Assembly: GCA_945897555.1 (NCBI GenBank)
Contig: CAMDGF010000001.1
Location: 1-54,865 of the forward strand
Origin: Klebsiella pneumoniae
GTDB lineage: Bacteria; Pseudomonadota; Gammaproteobacteria; Burkholderiales; UBA3065
Reading direction: 5' to 3'
Length of the DNA: 54,865 bases
Both the position numbers and the translations under genes were made by a program. This document shows, piece by piece, positions 35,436-46,004 of this stretch; positions within the stretch are counted from its first letter, which is position 1; each line of letters begins with the position of its first letter. The notes beneath the pieces were generated by a model. That model was not told the DNA's origin. It was given only the letters and a program-made list of their open reading frames with translations, and made no database searches.

Positions 35436-36332
35436 ATGCGTCCGATCGACTTTCACTGCCACTCCACCGTGTCCGACGGCATGCTGCCCCCAGCGGCATT
35501 GGCAGCGCGCGCGGCGAACAATGGCTGTCGGTGGCTGGCACTGACCGATCACGACGACCTCGACGGGCTCGCCATCGCCGCCCAGACGGCAGCCGACGTC
35601 GGCATGGGCTTCGTACCCGGGGTCGAGATCTCGGTCAGCTGGCGCGATGTCACCCTGCACGTGGTCGGGCTGGCGATCGATCCGGCCTGCCCCACCCTTC
35701 GTGAGGGCCTCACGCAGGTCCGCAGTGGCCGCGCCGAGCGCGCCGAGCAGATGGCCGATGGCCTTGCGCGTGCCGGTATCGGCGGCGCCTTGCAGGGCGC
35801 CTATCGCTACGCCAGCAACCCGGCACTCATCAGCCGGGCGCACTTTGCCAGGTACCTCGTGGAGCAGGGCCATGCGCGCGACACCGGTGCTGTGTTCAAG
35901 CGCTTCCTGGTGCGTGGAAAACCCGGTTACGTGCGGCATGAATGGGCCACACTCGGTGCCGCAGTGGAATGGATCCATGCCGCTGGCGGACTCGCCATCA
36001 TCGCCCACCCGGGCCGCTATCGCGTCAATGGTGCGGGCATGCAGGACCTCCTGCGCGAGTTCCGCGACCTTGGCGGCGATGGCATCGAAGTCATCACCAG
36101 CAGCCACAGCACCGAAGACTATCGGCGTTTCAACGTGCTGGCACACGAGGCCGGTCTGCTGGCCTCGGTCGGTTCCGACTTCCACGCACCCGAGGAATCG
36201 TGGATGGACGTGGGTGGGGTGCCCGACCTCCCGCTCGCCGCCACACCGGTATGGGAAGCCTTGGGCTTGCATTGGCAGCCCGAGCCCGACAGGGCTGGAT
36301 CAGATGCGGAGGCGGTCGCCGGTTCCGCGTGA
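35436..36332 (+). CDS. PHP-domain phosphoesterase, RNase AM/YciV family
   Basis: 298 residues with the metal-binding motifs of the PHP superfamily in order: FHCHSTVSDG, LTDHDD, VPGVEIS, IAHPGRY and GSDFHAP. Enzymes of this branch act as 5'-3' exonucleases on small RNAs or hydrolyse 3',5'-nucleoside bisphosphates. A TAAAAT -10-like hexamer at 35409-35414 lies 22 bases before the ATG. It begins a conserved block with yciO, the M50 protease and trpS. Confidence 0.88.
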   Translation: MRPIDFHCHSTVSDGMLPPAALAARAANNGCRWLALTDHDDLDGLAIAAQTAADVGMGFVPGVEISVSWRDVTLHVVGLAIDPACPTLREGLTQVRSGRAERAEQMADGLARAGIGGALQGAYRYASNPALISRAHFARYLVEQGHARDTGAVFKRFLVRGKPGYVRHEWATLGAAVEWIHAAGGLAIIAHPGRYRVNGAGMQDLLREFRDLGGDGIEVITSSHSTEDYRRFNVLAHEAGLLASVGSDFHAPEESWMDVGGVPDLPLAATPVWEALGLHWQPEPDRAGSDAEAVAGSA

Positions 36333-36438
36333 CGCCATCCGCTTGACCCTTGCCGACCCGTACGCAGGGGGCCCGACGGGGCCCGATGCAGGGTTGCCGG
36401 CCCACAGCCTCTGCATCAGTCCTCAGGCCTCGCTCCGC

Positions 36439-37068
36439 ATGTCGCAATATTTCAATGTCCACCCCGACAACCCGCAGCCTCGCTTGCTGCGACAGGCCGC
36501 CGAGATCATGCGTGCCGGGGGCATCGCGGCCTACCCCACCGACAGCTGCTATGCGCTGGGCTGCCACATCGGCGACAAGACCGCCGCCGACCGTATCCGG
36601 GACATCCGGGGCCTGCCCGAGGACCGCTGGCTCACCCTGCTCTGCCGCGACCTCTCCGAGATCGCTCGCTACGCCAAAGTCGACAATGTGCAATATCGCC
36701 TGCTCAAGTCCTGCTTGCCCGGGCCTTACACCTTCATCCTGCAGGCCAGCCGCGAAGTGCCCCGACGGCTCGTACACCCCAAGCGCCTGCACCTGGGCTT
36801 GCGCATCCCGGACCACCCGGTGGTGCTCGGCCTGCTCGAAGAGCTGGGTGAGCCGATCGTCTCGACCTCGCTCATCCTGCCCGGTGAGCAGGACCCGATG
36901 ACTGCCGGCTGGACCATCCGTGAAGCGCTCGAGCACCAGGTCGACGTGATCCTGGATGACGGCACTGAGGCAGCCCACCTGTCCACCGTGGTCGACCTGA
37001 CCAGCGACACGCCGCAGATCATTCGGCAGGGCCTCGGTTGTGCTGCGCGACTCGGCATCGAGGCTTAG
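36439..37068 (+). CDS. Sua5/YciO/YrdC family protein (YciO type)
   Basis: 209 residues from the ATG at 36439 (MSQYFNVHPDNPQPRLL), the conserved YciO N terminus. The nucleotide-binding fold shows GGIAAYPTDSCYALGC, and the segment KSCLPGPYTFIL matches the family. True TsaC/Sua5 proteins make threonylcarbamoyl-AMP for the t6A tRNA modification. YciO members share the fold, but their role is less certain. It lies 106 bases after the PHP gene stop. Confidence 0.87.
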   Translation: MSQYFNVHPDNPQPRLLRQAAEIMRAGGIAAYPTDSCYALGCHIGDKTAADRIRDIRGLPEDRWLTLLCRDLSEIARYAKVDNVQYRLLKSCLPGPYTFILQASREVPRRLVHPKRLHLGLRIPDHPVVLGLLEELGEPIVSTSLILPGEQDPMTAGWTIREALEHQVDVILDDGTEAAHLSTVVDLTSDTPQIIRQGLGCAARLGIEA

Positions 37069-37081
37069 GGCACAATCGGCC

Positions 37082-37807
37082 ATGGATTCCGTCAGCGAAC
37101 TGATCCGCGCCGTTAGCATATTCGCCATCCCGGTGCTGTTTGCCATCACCCTGCACGAAGCTGCACACGGCTACGTGGCGCGCCACTTTGGCGACACCAC
37201 AGCGGCGGCGATGGGCCGCATCAGCCTCAACCCGGCGCGCCACATCGACCCGGTCGGCACGTTGCTGGTCCCCATACTGCTGCTCACCCTCAGCGGCGGT
37301 AGCTTGCTGTTCGGCTGGGCCAAGCCGGTGCCCGTCAATTTCAGCGCGCTGCGTCGGCCCAAGCAGGACATGCTCTGGGTGGCCGCCGCCGGCCCTGCCG
37401 CCAATCTGCTGCAAGCACTGCTGTGGGGGCTGGTACTGCGCCTCGGCCTGTGGGCAGGGGGAGACACCGACCCGGTCGGTCTGGGCGATGGACTGCACGC
37501 TCTCACAGTACCCATGGTGTTGATGGGTGCCGCGGGCATCATCGTCAATCTGGCCCTGATGGTGCTCAACCTACTGCCGCTACCGCCGTTGGACGGCGGG
37601 CGCATGGTGGTGAGCCTGCTGCCTGACCGTCAGGCGTGGCAGTTCGCGCAGCTCGAGCGCTGGGGCTTTCTGATCCTCATCGTCCTGCTTGTCACTGGCC
37701 TGCTGGGCAGCCTCATCTGGCCACTGGTGGCCGGCTCGGCGGCGCTGGTCGGCAAGTTGTTCGGCGTCTCGCTGCAGCAGTTGATCGGCCTGATCAACGC
37801 CATCTGA
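37082..37807 (+). CDS. Site-2 protease family (M50) membrane metalloprotease
   Basis: 241 residues, about six membrane helices. The zinc motif is HEAAH (His25, Glu26, His29) and the third metal ligand is in LLPLPPLDGGRM. This is the small rhomboid-like S2P type without a PDZ domain, common in this gene neighbourhood. It would cleave membrane-embedded substrates, but no partner is identifiable here. It starts 13 bases after the YciO gene stop. Confidence 0.9.
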   Translation: MDSVSELIRAVSIFAIPVLFAITLHEAAHGYVARHFGDTTAAAMGRISLNPARHIDPVGTLLVPILLLTLSGGSLLFGWAKPVPVNFSALRRPKQDMLWVAAAGPAANLLQALLWGLVLRLGLWAGGDTDPVGLGDGLHALTVPMVLMGAAGIIVNLALMVLNLLPLPPLDGGRMVVSLLPDRQAWQFAQLERWGFLILIVLLVTGLLGSLIWPLVAGSAALVGKLFGVSLQQLIGLINAI

Positions 37808-37863
37808 GCGTGGCCTCCCTGCTAATCTCACGCCAAGCCGCCCTGCCCCACTCGGAATAGAAC

Positions 37864-39066
37864 ATGTTCGTCGACCGCGTCCTCTCCGGCATGCGCCCCA
37901 CCGGCATGCTCCACCTCGGCCACTATCAGGGGGTGCTCAAGAACTGGGTGCGGCTGCAGCACGAGCACGAGTGCCTGTTCTTTGTTGCCGACTGGCACGC
38001 GCTCACCACCCATTACGACGATGTGGCGGTGATCGAGCAGAACGTCTGGGACATGGTGATCGACTGGATCGCCGCCGGCGTCGATCCCTCGAACGCAGCG
38101 ATGTTCATTCAGAGCCAGGTGCCGGAGCACGCCGAATTGCACCTGTTGCTGAGCATGATGACGCCGCTGGGTTGGCTCGAACGCGTACCGACCTACAAGG
38201 ACCAGCAAGAGAAGTTGAGCGAGAAGGACCTCTCCACCTACGGCTTTCTCGGCTACCCGTTGCTGCAAAGCGCTGACATCCTCATCTACCGGGCCAACCA
38301 CGTGCCGGTGGGGGAAGACCAGGTGCCGCACATCGAATTCACCCGCGAGATCGCGCGCCGCTTCAACCACCTGTACGGCAAAGAGCCGGGCTTTGAGCAA
38401 AAGGCCGAGGCCGCCATCAAGAAATTGGGCAGCAAGCGGGCGAAGCTCTACGAGGAACTGCGCGACAAGTATCAGGAGCAAGGTGACGACGATGCACTCG
38501 AAGCTGCGCGCGCCCTCATCCTGGAGAGTCAGAACATCGCGCTGGGTGATCGCGAGCGCCTGTTCGGCTACCTCGAGGGCGGCGGCAAGGTGATCTTGCC
38601 GGAGCCGCAAGCGCTGCTCACCGAGGCCTCCAAGATGCCCGGCCTCGACGGCAACAAGATGAGCAAGAGCTACAACAACACCATCGCCATGCGCGACGAC
38701 GCCGACACGGTGAGCAAGAAGATCCGCACCATGCCCACCGACCCGGCACGCGTGCGCCGCACCGACCCGGGCGATCCGGCCAACTGTCCGGTGTGGCAGT
38801 TCCACCTGGTGTACTCAGACGACGGCCGTCGCAACTGGGTGACCGAGGGCTGCAAGAGCGCCGGCATCGGCTGCCTCGAGTGCAAGCAGCCGGTCATCGA
38901 CGCGGTGCTCGCCGAGCAAGGCCCGATGCGCGAGCGTGCCGAGCCGTATCTCGAAGACCCGACGCTGGTGCGCAACATCGTTGCAGATGGCTGCGAGAAG
39001 GCGCGCGATCTGGCGCGCGAGACCATGCGCGACGTGCGCGAGGCGATGGGGCTCGGCTACACCTGA
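37864..39066 (+). CDS. trpS: Tryptophanyl-tRNA synthetase
   Basis: 400 residues. The class I HIGH motif appears as HLGHY (17-21) and the second signature is KMSKS (265-269). Additional family motifs are SGMRPTGMLHLGHY and NHVPVGEDQVPHIEFTREI. The protein charges tRNA-Trp in the cytoplasm. It is about 60 residues longer than the E. coli enzyme, with a longer insert before the KMSKS loop. The 3' end overlaps the convergent carrier gene by 10 bases. Confidence 0.96.
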   Translation: MFVDRVLSGMRPTGMLHLGHYQGVLKNWVRLQHEHECLFFVADWHALTTHYDDVAVIEQNVWDMVIDWIAAGVDPSNAAMFIQSQVPEHAELHLLLSMMTPLGWLERVPTYKDQQEKLSEKDLSTYGFLGYPLLQSADILIYRANHVPVGEDQVPHIEFTREIARRFNHLYGKEPGFEQKAEAAIKKLGSKRAKLYEELRDKYQEQGDDDALEAARALILESQNIALGDRERLFGYLEGGGKVILPEPQALLTEASKMPGLDGNKMSKSYNNTIAMRDDADTVSKKIRTMPTDPARVRRTDPGDPANCPVWQFHLVYSDDGRRNWVTEGCKSAGIGCLECKQPVIDAVLAEQGPMRERAEPYLEDPTLVRNIVADGCEKARDLARETMRDVREAMGLGYT

Positions 39067-40349
39067 GAGGGTGCCAACGCGCCCACGCGGCTGCGCCACA
39101 GCCACCAGGCCATCGGCAGTTGGCCCATGGTGAACACGGTGATCACGGTGATGACGCCATAGCCGACGGCGAACACAGCCGCGCCGGCGCCCGCCGCAGC
39201 CACCATTGCGGCAGCATTGACGACGTTGTTGGCGGCCACTGCGCGACCCCGCCGTTCCGGCGCTGGCAGCCGTTGCAGGGCGGTGTACAGCGGTACGCAA
39301 TAGGCTCCACCCGCGGCGGCCAACCCGAGCAAGGTGAGCATGATGGCGGTGCTGCCCGGCACTTCCAACCAACCGGCCAGCCCTTGCACGGGCGCCACCG
39401 TGTCTGCGGTGGGCAGCAGCCAGACCAGCAATAGCCCCAACAGCGCCATATCGACGGCCGCCGCCGGCACCACAGGCAGGCCCGGCTGCCGACGCAGGGC
39501 TGCGGCGGCAAGTGCCGAGCCGAGGCCCACACCCAGCGAGAACACCGCCAGCAGCAGGCTGACCACGGTGGCATCGCCGCGAAGGTGGTCACGCACCATG
39601 ACCGGCAACTGCGTCAGCACTGTGGCACCAAACGCCCAGAACCAGGCGATGCCGAGCATCACTGGCCACACCGGCTCGCGTCGGGCTGCGCCGATCAGCT
39701 CCGCGGTGGCGCGGAAGGGGTTTCGGGCCAGCGGCGATGTCGCTGCACCCCCCGCATGCGCAAAGGGTGGCGCTGCCGGCATCGCGTGCACCGCCGCAAG
39801 CCCAGCCAATGCCACGAGCAGCGTCAAGCCGCTGACGCGCCAGGCCGCGTCTGCACCTGCCACCAGCCACCCCGCCACCAGCGTACCGAGCAGGATGGCC
39901 AGAAAAGTGGCCGCTTCGATCCAGGCGTTGCCTGCAAGCAGCTCATCGGCAGCCAGATGCTGCGGCAGCACGCTGTACTTGACTGGCCCGAACACCGCCG
40001 ACTGCGCGCCAAGCAGTGTGAGCGCCAGCAGCGACAAGCCGAGGCTGCCGGCGAGCAAGCCTCCCGCACCGAGCAGCACGACCAGCATCTCGAGCCACTT
40101 GGAGAGCCGCGCGATGCGCGACTTGTCGCCTCTGTCGGCCCACTCACCGGCACTGGCCGACAGCAGAAGGAAGGGCAGGATGAACAGCCCTGCGGCGAGG
40201 TTGACCAGCAAACCCGGCGACGCCACCGCGCCGAAGCCTTGGTACAACACCAACAGCACCAGCGCGTTCTTGAACAGGTTGTCGTTGAAAGCGCCGAGGA
40301 ACTGGGTGGCGAACAGCGGCCCGAAGCGTCGAGATGTGAGCAGACTCAT
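39057..40349 (-). CDS. MFS carrier, LplT-like lysophospholipid transporter
   Basis: 430 residues, about 12 membrane helices, from the ATG at 40349. The N terminus RRFGPLFATQFLGAFNDNLFKNALV is characteristic of the LplT/AAS-linked MFS group, as is FGPVKYSVLPQHL. LplT flips lysophospholipids across the inner membrane for re-acylation. No acyltransferase gene is next to it, so the substrate is by family only. It is inserted on the opposite strand in an otherwise plus-strand housekeeping block, between trpS and scpA. Confidence 0.82.
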   Translation of the reverse strand: MSLLTSRRFGPLFATQFLGAFNDNLFKNALVLLVLYQGFGAVASPGLLVNLAAGLFILPFLLLSASAGEWADRGDKSRIARLSKWLEMLVVLLGAGGLLAGSLGLSLLALTLLGAQSAVFGPVKYSVLPQHLAADELLAGNAWIEAATFLAILLGTLVAGWLVAGADAAWRVSGLTLLVALAGLAAVHAMPAAPPFAHAGGAATSPLARNPFRATAELIGAARREPVWPVMLGIAWFWAFGATVLTQLPVMVRDHLRGDATVVSLLLAVFSLGVGLGSALAAAALRRQPGLPVVPAAAVDMALLGLLLVWLLPTADTVAPVQGLAGWLEVPGSTAIMLTLLGLAAAGGAYCVPLYTALQRLPAPERRGRAVAANNVVNAAAMVAAAGAGAAVFAVGYGVITVITVFTMGQLPMAWWLWRSRVGALAPSQV

Positions 40350-40420
40350 GCGATGACTATAGCCGGAGCGGACTGCTGGCCGGCCGGGAGCCGTCCCCCC
40401 GGGTGGTAGACTGCTTCGCC

Positions 40421-41257
40421 ATGCAGATCGAAGCGGACATCGAGGCCGAGCAAGGCAGATCCGGCGCAGCCGGTGTTGCCGGAGGGGCGCCACTCGCCCG
40501 CCTTTACGGCGAGCCGCTCAGCACACTGCCTCGCGACCTGTTCATCCCGCCCGAAGCTCTTGAGGTGGTGCTGCAAGCCTTTGAGGGGCCGCTCGATCTG
40601 TTGCTCTACCTCATCCGCAAGCAGAACCTGGACATCCTTGACATCCCGATGGCCGAGCTGACCCGCCAGTACATCGCCTACATCGATGCGCTGCAGGCCG
40701 GCCGGCTCGAATTGGCCGCCGACTATCTGCTCATGGCCGCCATGCTGATCGACATCAAGTCACGCATGCTGCTGCCGCGCCCAGCCTCGGCCACTGCCGA
40801 TGAAGCCGAGGACCCGCGTGCCGAACTGGTGCGACGCTTGCTCGAATACGAGCAGATGCGTGCCGCAGCCGCCGGCATCGATGCGCTGCCACAGGCGGGT
40901 CGCGACTTCGAATGGGTGCAGGCGGCATTCGAGGCCAGCGCACCCCCAGCACCGGGCATCGCCGCTGTCGAGCTGATGGAGGCCTGGCGTAGCATCCTCG
41001 CCCGCGCCCGCGCCAACACGCACCATCGCATCAGCCGCGAGACACTCTCGGTAAGCGAGCATATGACCCGGGTCCTGCGGATCTTGCGTGAGCAGGGCAT
41101 GCGGCGCTTCACCGACTTGTTCGATGCCGCCGATGGCGTACCGCATCTGGTGGTCACCCTGCTCGCCATCCTCGAACTGGTGCGCGAGGGTCTGGCACAA
41201 CTGACGCAGACCGAAGCGCTGGCGCCGATCTACGTCACCCTGCCAGACGGCGCCTGA
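40421..41257 (+). CDS. scpA: Segregation and condensation protein A
   Basis: 278 residues from the ATG at 40421 (a GTG at 40403 is also in frame). The kleisin core is clear: [38 protein letters not shown], and the C-terminal winged-helix region [20 protein letters not shown]. ScpA bridges SMC heads in chromosome condensation and segregation. An N-terminal extension of about 40 residues precedes the core. scpB follows after four bases. Confidence 0.93.
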   Translation: MQIEADIEAEQGRSGAAGVAGGAPLARLYGEPLSTLPRDLFIPPEALEVVLQAFEGPLDLLLYLIRKQNLDILDIPMAELTRQYIAYIDALQAGRLELAADYLLMAAMLIDIKSRMLLPRPASATADEAEDPRAELVRRLLEYEQMRAAAAGIDALPQAGRDFEWVQAAFEASAPPAPGIAAVELMEAWRSILARARANTHHRISRETLSVSEHMTRVLRILREQGMRRFTDLFDAADGVPHLVVTLLAILELVREGLAQLTQTEALAPIYVTLPDGA

Positions 41258-41261
41258 CGCG

Positions 41262-41885
41262 ATGAGCGCCCCCGCGGAACTGAGCCCCGCGCAGGCACTG
41301 CGCATCCTCGAGGCGGCGTTGCTGACTGCCAGCGAACCGCTGCCGATCGCCGCGCTGCGACAACTGTTCGACGACACACTGTCCGCCGAGACGCTGCGAC
41401 GCCTACTCGAAGAACTGCGCGAAACCTGGACCGAGCGGCCGATCGAGTTGGTTCAGCTGGCAGGGGGCTGGCGCTTCCGTGCGCGCGCCGAGATGCAGCC
41501 TTGGCTCGACCGGCTCAAGACCGAGCGGCCGGCACGCTATTCGCGTGCGGTGTTGGAGACGCTGGCGATCATCGCCTACCGGCAACCGGTGACCCGTGGC
41601 GAGATCGAGGAGATACGCGGCGTGGCAGTCGCCACCACTGTGATCCGCACGCTCGAGGCGCGTGGCTGGGTGGAGACGGTGGGCCACCGGGACGTACCCG
41701 GCAAGCCCGCGCTGCTTGCCACCACCCGCCGATTTCTCGACGACCTCGGTCTGCGCAGCCTCGCCGAGCTGCCCCCACTGGTCGCACTCGAGCAGACCTT
41801 GCTGGTCGCGCACGAGCCCACCGCAACCCACCCGCCGGAGGCCCATGGCCCGCAAGAACACACCCTTTCGACCGCCAGCGAGTAA
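41262..41885 (+). CDS. scpB: Segregation and condensation protein B
   Basis: 207 residues. Winged-helix repeats with the family motifs [30 protein letters not shown], and [20 protein letters not shown] are visible. ScpB forms a dimer that binds ScpA in the SMC complex. The 3' end overlaps the rluB start by 41 bases in a different frame. Confidence 0.94.
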   Translation: MSAPAELSPAQALRILEAALLTASEPLPIAALRQLFDDTLSAETLRRLLEELRETWTERPIELVQLAGGWRFRARAEMQPWLDRLKTERPARYSRAVLETLAIIAYRQPVTRGEIEEIRGVAVATTVIRTLEARGWVETVGHRDVPGKPALLATTRRFLDDLGLRSLAELPPLVALEQTLLVAHEPTATHPPEAHGPQEHTLSTASE

Positions 41886-42897
41886 AGCGCCGCGGCGTGG
41901 CCGGCAGACCGCTGTCGGGTCTACGCCGACGCATCCCGCTGCCAGCCGACACACTGCCGGGGAAGAGCCCGATGCGGCGTTGGTGAGCGGTGCCGACGCA
42001 GCCGCCGAGGCTGGGCCGTCAGCCGCACCCAGCGGCGACCGCCTGCAGAAGTTCCTGGCCGACCAAGGGGTCGGTTCGCGTCGCGACATCGAGACACGCA
42101 TCGCGGCTGGACAGGTCTCGGTGAATGGCACCACCGCGATGCTGGGAGCGCGCGTGCGCCCCGGCGACGTGGTGCGCATCGGCGGACGCGGCTACAAGGT
42201 AGAAGCCACCTTGCGCCTGCCGCGCGTGCTGCTCTACCACAAGCCGGAGGGCGAGATCTCCAGCCGCGAGGATGCCAAAGGCCGGCCGACCGTATTCGAG
42301 CGGCTGCCGCGCATCCGAGGGGGCAAATGGGTGGCGGTGGGTCGACTCGACATCAACAGTTGCGGACTGATGCTCCTCACCAGCTCAGGCGACCTCGCCA
42401 ACCGGCTGATGCACCCGCGGTTCGAGGTCGAACGCGAGTATGCGGTGCGCACGCTCGGTCGGCTCGACAGTCTGCAGGCCGGCCGGCTGCTCAAAGGCAT
42501 CGAGCTCGAAGACGGCATGGCGCGCTTCGCCAGCGTACTCGACGCTGGTGGCGAAGGCAGCAACCACTGGTATCGGGTGGTCATCTGTGAGGGGCGCAAG
42601 CGCGAGGTGCGGCGCATGTTCGAAGCGGTCGGGCTGATGGTCAGCCGGCTGATGCGTGTGCGCTTTGGTCCGGTCGAGCTGCCCTCGCACCTCAAACGCG
42701 GGACCTTGCACGAGGTGGCGCCGGAGGAAGTGGCCAAGCTCATGCACTGGGCCGGGCTGCCCGCCGAGATGCCGGTGCCCGTGCAGAAGCGGCCCGGCGC
42801 GCCGCGCAAGCCACGCAGCGTACTCACCGGACTTGCCGATGCACCCGCCGCTAAACCTGCCCGGCCGCGCGCGCCGCGGCGAGGCTCGACTCGCTGA
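41845..42897 (+). CDS. rluB: 23S rRNA pseudouridine-2605 synthase RluB
   Basis: 350 residues from the ATG at 41845, which has GGAGG three bases upstream and lies inside scpB. A low-complexity N terminus of about 60 residues is followed by an S4 RNA-binding domain ([18 protein letters not shown]), then the RsuA-type catalytic domain with [19 protein letters not shown], where Asp169 is the nucleophile. A Pro/Arg-rich tail ends the protein. It modifies the ribosomal peptidyl-transferase region. Its end overlaps prmB on the other strand by 47 bases. Confidence 0.92.
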   Translation: MARKNTPFRPPASKAPRRGRQTAVGSTPTHPAASRHTAGEEPDAALVSGADAAAEAGPSAAPSGDRLQKFLADQGVGSRRDIETRIAAGQVSVNGTTAMLGARVRPGDVVRIGGRGYKVEATLRLPRVLLYHKPEGEISSREDAKGRPTVFERLPRIRGGKWVAVGRLDINSCGLMLLTSSGDLANRLMHPRFEVEREYAVRTLGRLDSLQAGRLLKGIELEDGMARFASVLDAGGEGSNHWYRVVICEGRKREVRRMFEAVGLMVSRLMRVRFGPVELPSHLKRGTLHEVAPEEVAKLMHWAGLPAEMPVPVQKRPGAPRKPRSVLTGLADAPAAKPARPRAPRRGSTR

Positions 42898-43795
42898 CGG
42901 CGAACACCACGCCATCCCCGGCCGAAGTGAGCGGCCAGCTCAGTTCCAACTCAGGCCACAGCGCTTCGACGACCTCGCGCCGTTCGCCGACCTCCACTAA
43001 CAGCCAACCGCCGGGCTCGAGGTGATCGGGTGCTGCTTGCAGGATGCGCCGCACGAAATCCATCCCGTCCTCACCCGCCGCCAGCGCCAAGGCCGGCTCA
43101 TGGCGGAACTCTTCCGGCAGTTCGCTCATGGCCGTTGCGTCGACGTAGGGCGGGTTGCAGAGGATGCGCTCGTAGCGGCGGCCGGCAACAGCAGCGAACA
43201 GATCCCCCTGCAGCAACTCGATGCACGCCTCGAGGCCATAATCAGCCACATTGAGCGCTGCCACCTCGAGCGCATCTGCGCTGATGTCGGTGGCGTCGAC
43301 GCGAGCGTTGAGGTAGACGTGTGCCGCGACGATGGCCAGACAACCGGAGCCGGTGCACAGGTCAAGCACGCTGTCCACGGCATCTGGGTCGGCCAGCCAC
43401 GGTGCCGGTTGCACCTCGTCGTCGCGCAGCAACTCGGCGATGAACGAGCGCGGAATGAGCACGCGACGATCGACCCGGAAGGCAAAATCGCCCAGCCAGG
43501 CCTCGCCGGTGATGTAGGCCGAGGGCACATGCTCTTCGGTGCGTTGCTCGATGACCCAAGCCAAGGTGCGGCACTCGTCGGCCGTCAGGGCTGCACCCAG
43601 AAACGCTTCAAGCCGCTCGCTGGGCAAGGCCAAAGTGTCGCAGATGAGGTAGACCGCTTCGTCGAAAGGGTCTAGAAAACCTTGCCCATGGGCCAGACCG
43701 GCCTGACCAAAGCGGCTCATCGCGTAGCGCAGCCAGTCGCGCACAGTGAACAACTCGGGGGGAGCGATGCGGGCGTTGTGAAAAGGGTTGCTCAT
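42851..43795 (-). CDS. prmB: Ribosomal protein uL3 glutamine methyltransferase PrmB
   Basis: 314 residues from the ATG at 43795; the longer frame upstream overlaps uup antisense and is not family-like. The SAM-binding motif VLDLCTGSGCLAIVAA and the catalytic motif NPPY (in ILCNPPYVDATAM) are present. The N-terminal helical region (WLRYAMSRFGQAGLAHGQG) matches PrmB rather than PrmC. It methylates a glutamine of ribosomal protein L3. It is divergent from uup. Confidence 0.92.
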   Translation of the reverse strand: MSNPFHNARIAPPELFTVRDWLRYAMSRFGQAGLAHGQGFLDPFDEAVYLICDTLALPSERLEAFLGAALTADECRTLAWVIEQRTEEHVPSAYITGEAWLGDFAFRVDRRVLIPRSFIAELLRDDEVQPAPWLADPDAVDSVLDLCTGSGCLAIVAAHVYLNARVDATDISADALEVAALNVADYGLEACIELLQGDLFAAVAGRRYERILCNPPYVDATAMSELPEEFRHEPALALAAGEDGMDFVRRILQAAPDHLEPGGWLLVEVGERREVVEALWPELELSWPLTSAGDGVVFAVSESSLAAARAAGQV

Positions 43796-43884
43796 GGTCG
43801 GGCCTCGCCGTTTGGGGTCGGGGCGATGCTGACACGCTAAGATGCCTCCCCGCAATTCCCTGCCTGCACGGCACCCGGCCCACC

Positions 43885-45900
43885 ATGCCCGTCCTCCAGG
43901 TCTCCAATGCATGCCTCGCCTATGGCGACGTGGCGCTGCTCGACCGCGCCGAAGTGGTGCTCGAGGCTGGCGAGAAGGTCGCGCTGATCGGCCGCAATGG
44001 CGAGGGCAAGTCGAGCCTGATGCGCGCGCTGGCCGGCCTGCAGCCGCTCGACGACGGCGAGGTCTGGCGGGCACCGGGGTCGGCATTCGCCTACGTGGCG
44101 CAGGAGCCCGACTTTGCCTTGCAAGGCAGCGTGTTCGACACCGTCGCCGCCGGTCTGGGTGGCCAGGCCACCGCGCTCAAGGATTACCACCACTGTGCGC
44201 AGGCGGTGGCGGGCGGTGATGCTTCACGGCTGGATGAGCTGGCTCGGCTGCAGCAGGCGCTCGAGGACAATGGCGGCTGGACCGTGCACCACCGGGTCGA
44301 GGCAGTCTTGGAGCGGCTGCACCTGGACGGCGATGCCGACGTCGCCGCGCTTTCCGGCGGCGGGATCAAACGCGTTGCGCTCGCCAGAGCACTGGTCGGT
44401 CAGCCCGAGGTGCTGCTGCTCGACGAACCGACCAACCACCTCGACATCGACGGCATCCTCTGGCTCGAGAGCCTGATCCGCGAGTTTCCCGGCAGCGTGG
44501 TGGTGATCACCCACGACCGCGCCTTTCTCGATGCAGTGGCGACGCGCGTCATCGAGCTCGACCGGGGCCGGCTGATGAGCTTCCCCGGCAACTTCGCCAC
44601 CTATCTCGAGCGCAAGGCTGGCTGGCTGGAGAACGAGGCCAAGCAGGCGGCGGAGTTCGACAAGTTCCTTGCGCAGGAAGAAGCCTGGATCCGTAAGGGC
44701 GTGGAGGCCCGGCGTACCCGCTCGGCAGGGCGGGTCAAGCGCCTCGAAGACCTGCGGGTGGCTCGCGCACAGCGCCGCGAACGCATGGGCCAGGTGCGCA
44801 TGGGTGTGGACGAAGGAGAACAGAGTGGGCGCCTGATCGCCGAGCTCGAGCACGTCACGCTGACCTTTTCGGCGCCAGCCAACGGCGAGAAGACAGGCTC
44901 AAAGGCCGCAAAGACCGTCATCCGCGACTTTTCCTGCCGGCTGATGCGTGGCGACCGCGTCGGCATCATCGGCGCCAACGGAGCGGGCAAGACCAGCCTG
45001 CTGCGGCTCATCCTAGGTCTGGCCGAGCCGACCGAGGGCCGCGTGCGGCGCGGCACCAAGCAGGAGGTGGCTTATTTCGACCAGTTCCGCGCCGCGCTCG
45101 ACCCGGAGGCGCAGCTCACCGACGTCATCTCGCCCGGCTCGGAGTTCGTCGAGGTCAACGGCACACGCAAACACGTCATCGGCTATCTGGGCGATTTCCT
45201 GTTCAGCCCACAGCGGGCACGGTCGCCGGTCAAGAGCCTGTCAGGCGGTGAGCGCAACCGGCTGCTGCTGGCGCGGCTGTTCGCGCGGCCAGCCAACATC
45301 CTGGTGCTGGACGAGCCGACCAACGACCTCGACATCGAGACCCTCGAACTACTGGAGACGCTGCTCGCCGATTACGCCGGGACGCTGTTCCTGGTGAGCC
45401 ACGACCGCGCCTTTCTCGACAACGTGGTCACGCAAGTGATCGCGGCCGACGGCGAAGGCGTGTGGAAGGAATACGTCGGCGGCTACGCAGAATGGGTCAA
45501 GCAGCGGCCGGCGAGGACGGGAGTGGCGACGGCGGCGCTCGCATCGAACAGCGGCACGAACCGGACCGGAGCGGCAAGAGACGCTGTGTCAAACGCTCAA
45601 GCAAACAGCATGGATGGGGGCGCCAGGGGGCTTGCGGCGGCAGGCGGAGGATCGACAACGCGCAAAGCGAAGCTCAGCTTCAACGAAAAACGCGAGCTTG
45701 AGCGCCTGCCTGGCCACATCGCCGCGCTCGAGGCTGAACAAGCGTCTCTCGAGGCACGCCTCGCCGACCCGGCCACCTATCAGCCTGGCGCTGCCGATAT
45801 CGCTCAACTGACCGCCCGCCGCGAGACCATCGAGGCCGAGCTGTTGGCCTTGCTGGAGCGCTGGGAACAGCTCGAGCAGATGCAGCCGCCGTCCAGCTGA
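43885..45900 (+). CDS. uup: ABC-F ATPase Uup
   Basis: 671 residues with two ATPase modules. Module 1 has Walker A LIGRNGEGKSS, signature LSGGGIKRVALARAL and Walker B VLLLDEP; module 2 has IIGANGAGKTS, LSGGERNRLLLARL and ILVLDEP. An Arg-rich linker lies between them and a coiled-coil C-terminal domain (about 600-670) binds nucleic acid. A Gly/Ala/Ser-rich spacer of about 45 residues before the coiled coil is longer than I would expect. Uup affects ribosome function and transposon excision in E. coli. Confidence 0.9.
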   Translation: MPVLQVSNACLAYGDVALLDRAEVVLEAGEKVALIGRNGEGKSSLMRALAGLQPLDDGEVWRAPGSAFAYVAQEPDFALQGSVFDTVAAGLGGQATALKDYHHCAQAVAGGDASRLDELARLQQALEDNGGWTVHHRVEAVLERLHLDGDADVAALSGGGIKRVALARALVGQPEVLLLDEPTNHLDIDGILWLESLIREFPGSVVVITHDRAFLDAVATRVIELDRGRLMSFPGNFATYLERKAGWLENEAKQAAEFDKFLAQEEAWIRKGVEARRTRSAGRVKRLEDLRVARAQRRERMGQVRMGVDEGEQSGRLIAELEHVTLTFSAPANGEKTGSKAAKTVIRDFSCRLMRGDRVGIIGANGAGKTSLLRLILGLAEPTEGRVRRGTKQEVAYFDQFRAALDPEAQLTDVISPGSEFVEVNGTRKHVIGYLGDFLFSPQRARSPVKSLSGGERNRLLLARLFARPANILVLDEPTNDLDIETLELLETLLADYAGTLFLVSHDRAFLDNVVTQVIAADGEGVWKEYVGGYAEWVKQRPARTGVATAALASNSGTNRTGAARDAVSNAQANSMDGGARGLAAAGGGSTTRKAKLSFNEKRELERLPGHIAALEAEQASLEARLADPATYQPGAADIAQLTARRETIEAELLALLERWEQLEQMQPPSS

Positions 45901-46004
45901 ACCGACCTCGCGCCCCTCTGCATCGCCCGTCGTTCAGCCCTCTTCGCTGGCCAAGCCCCTGAGTACGCGCCTCTGGGATAGGCAGCCAGCACCGCCTCTT
46001 AAAC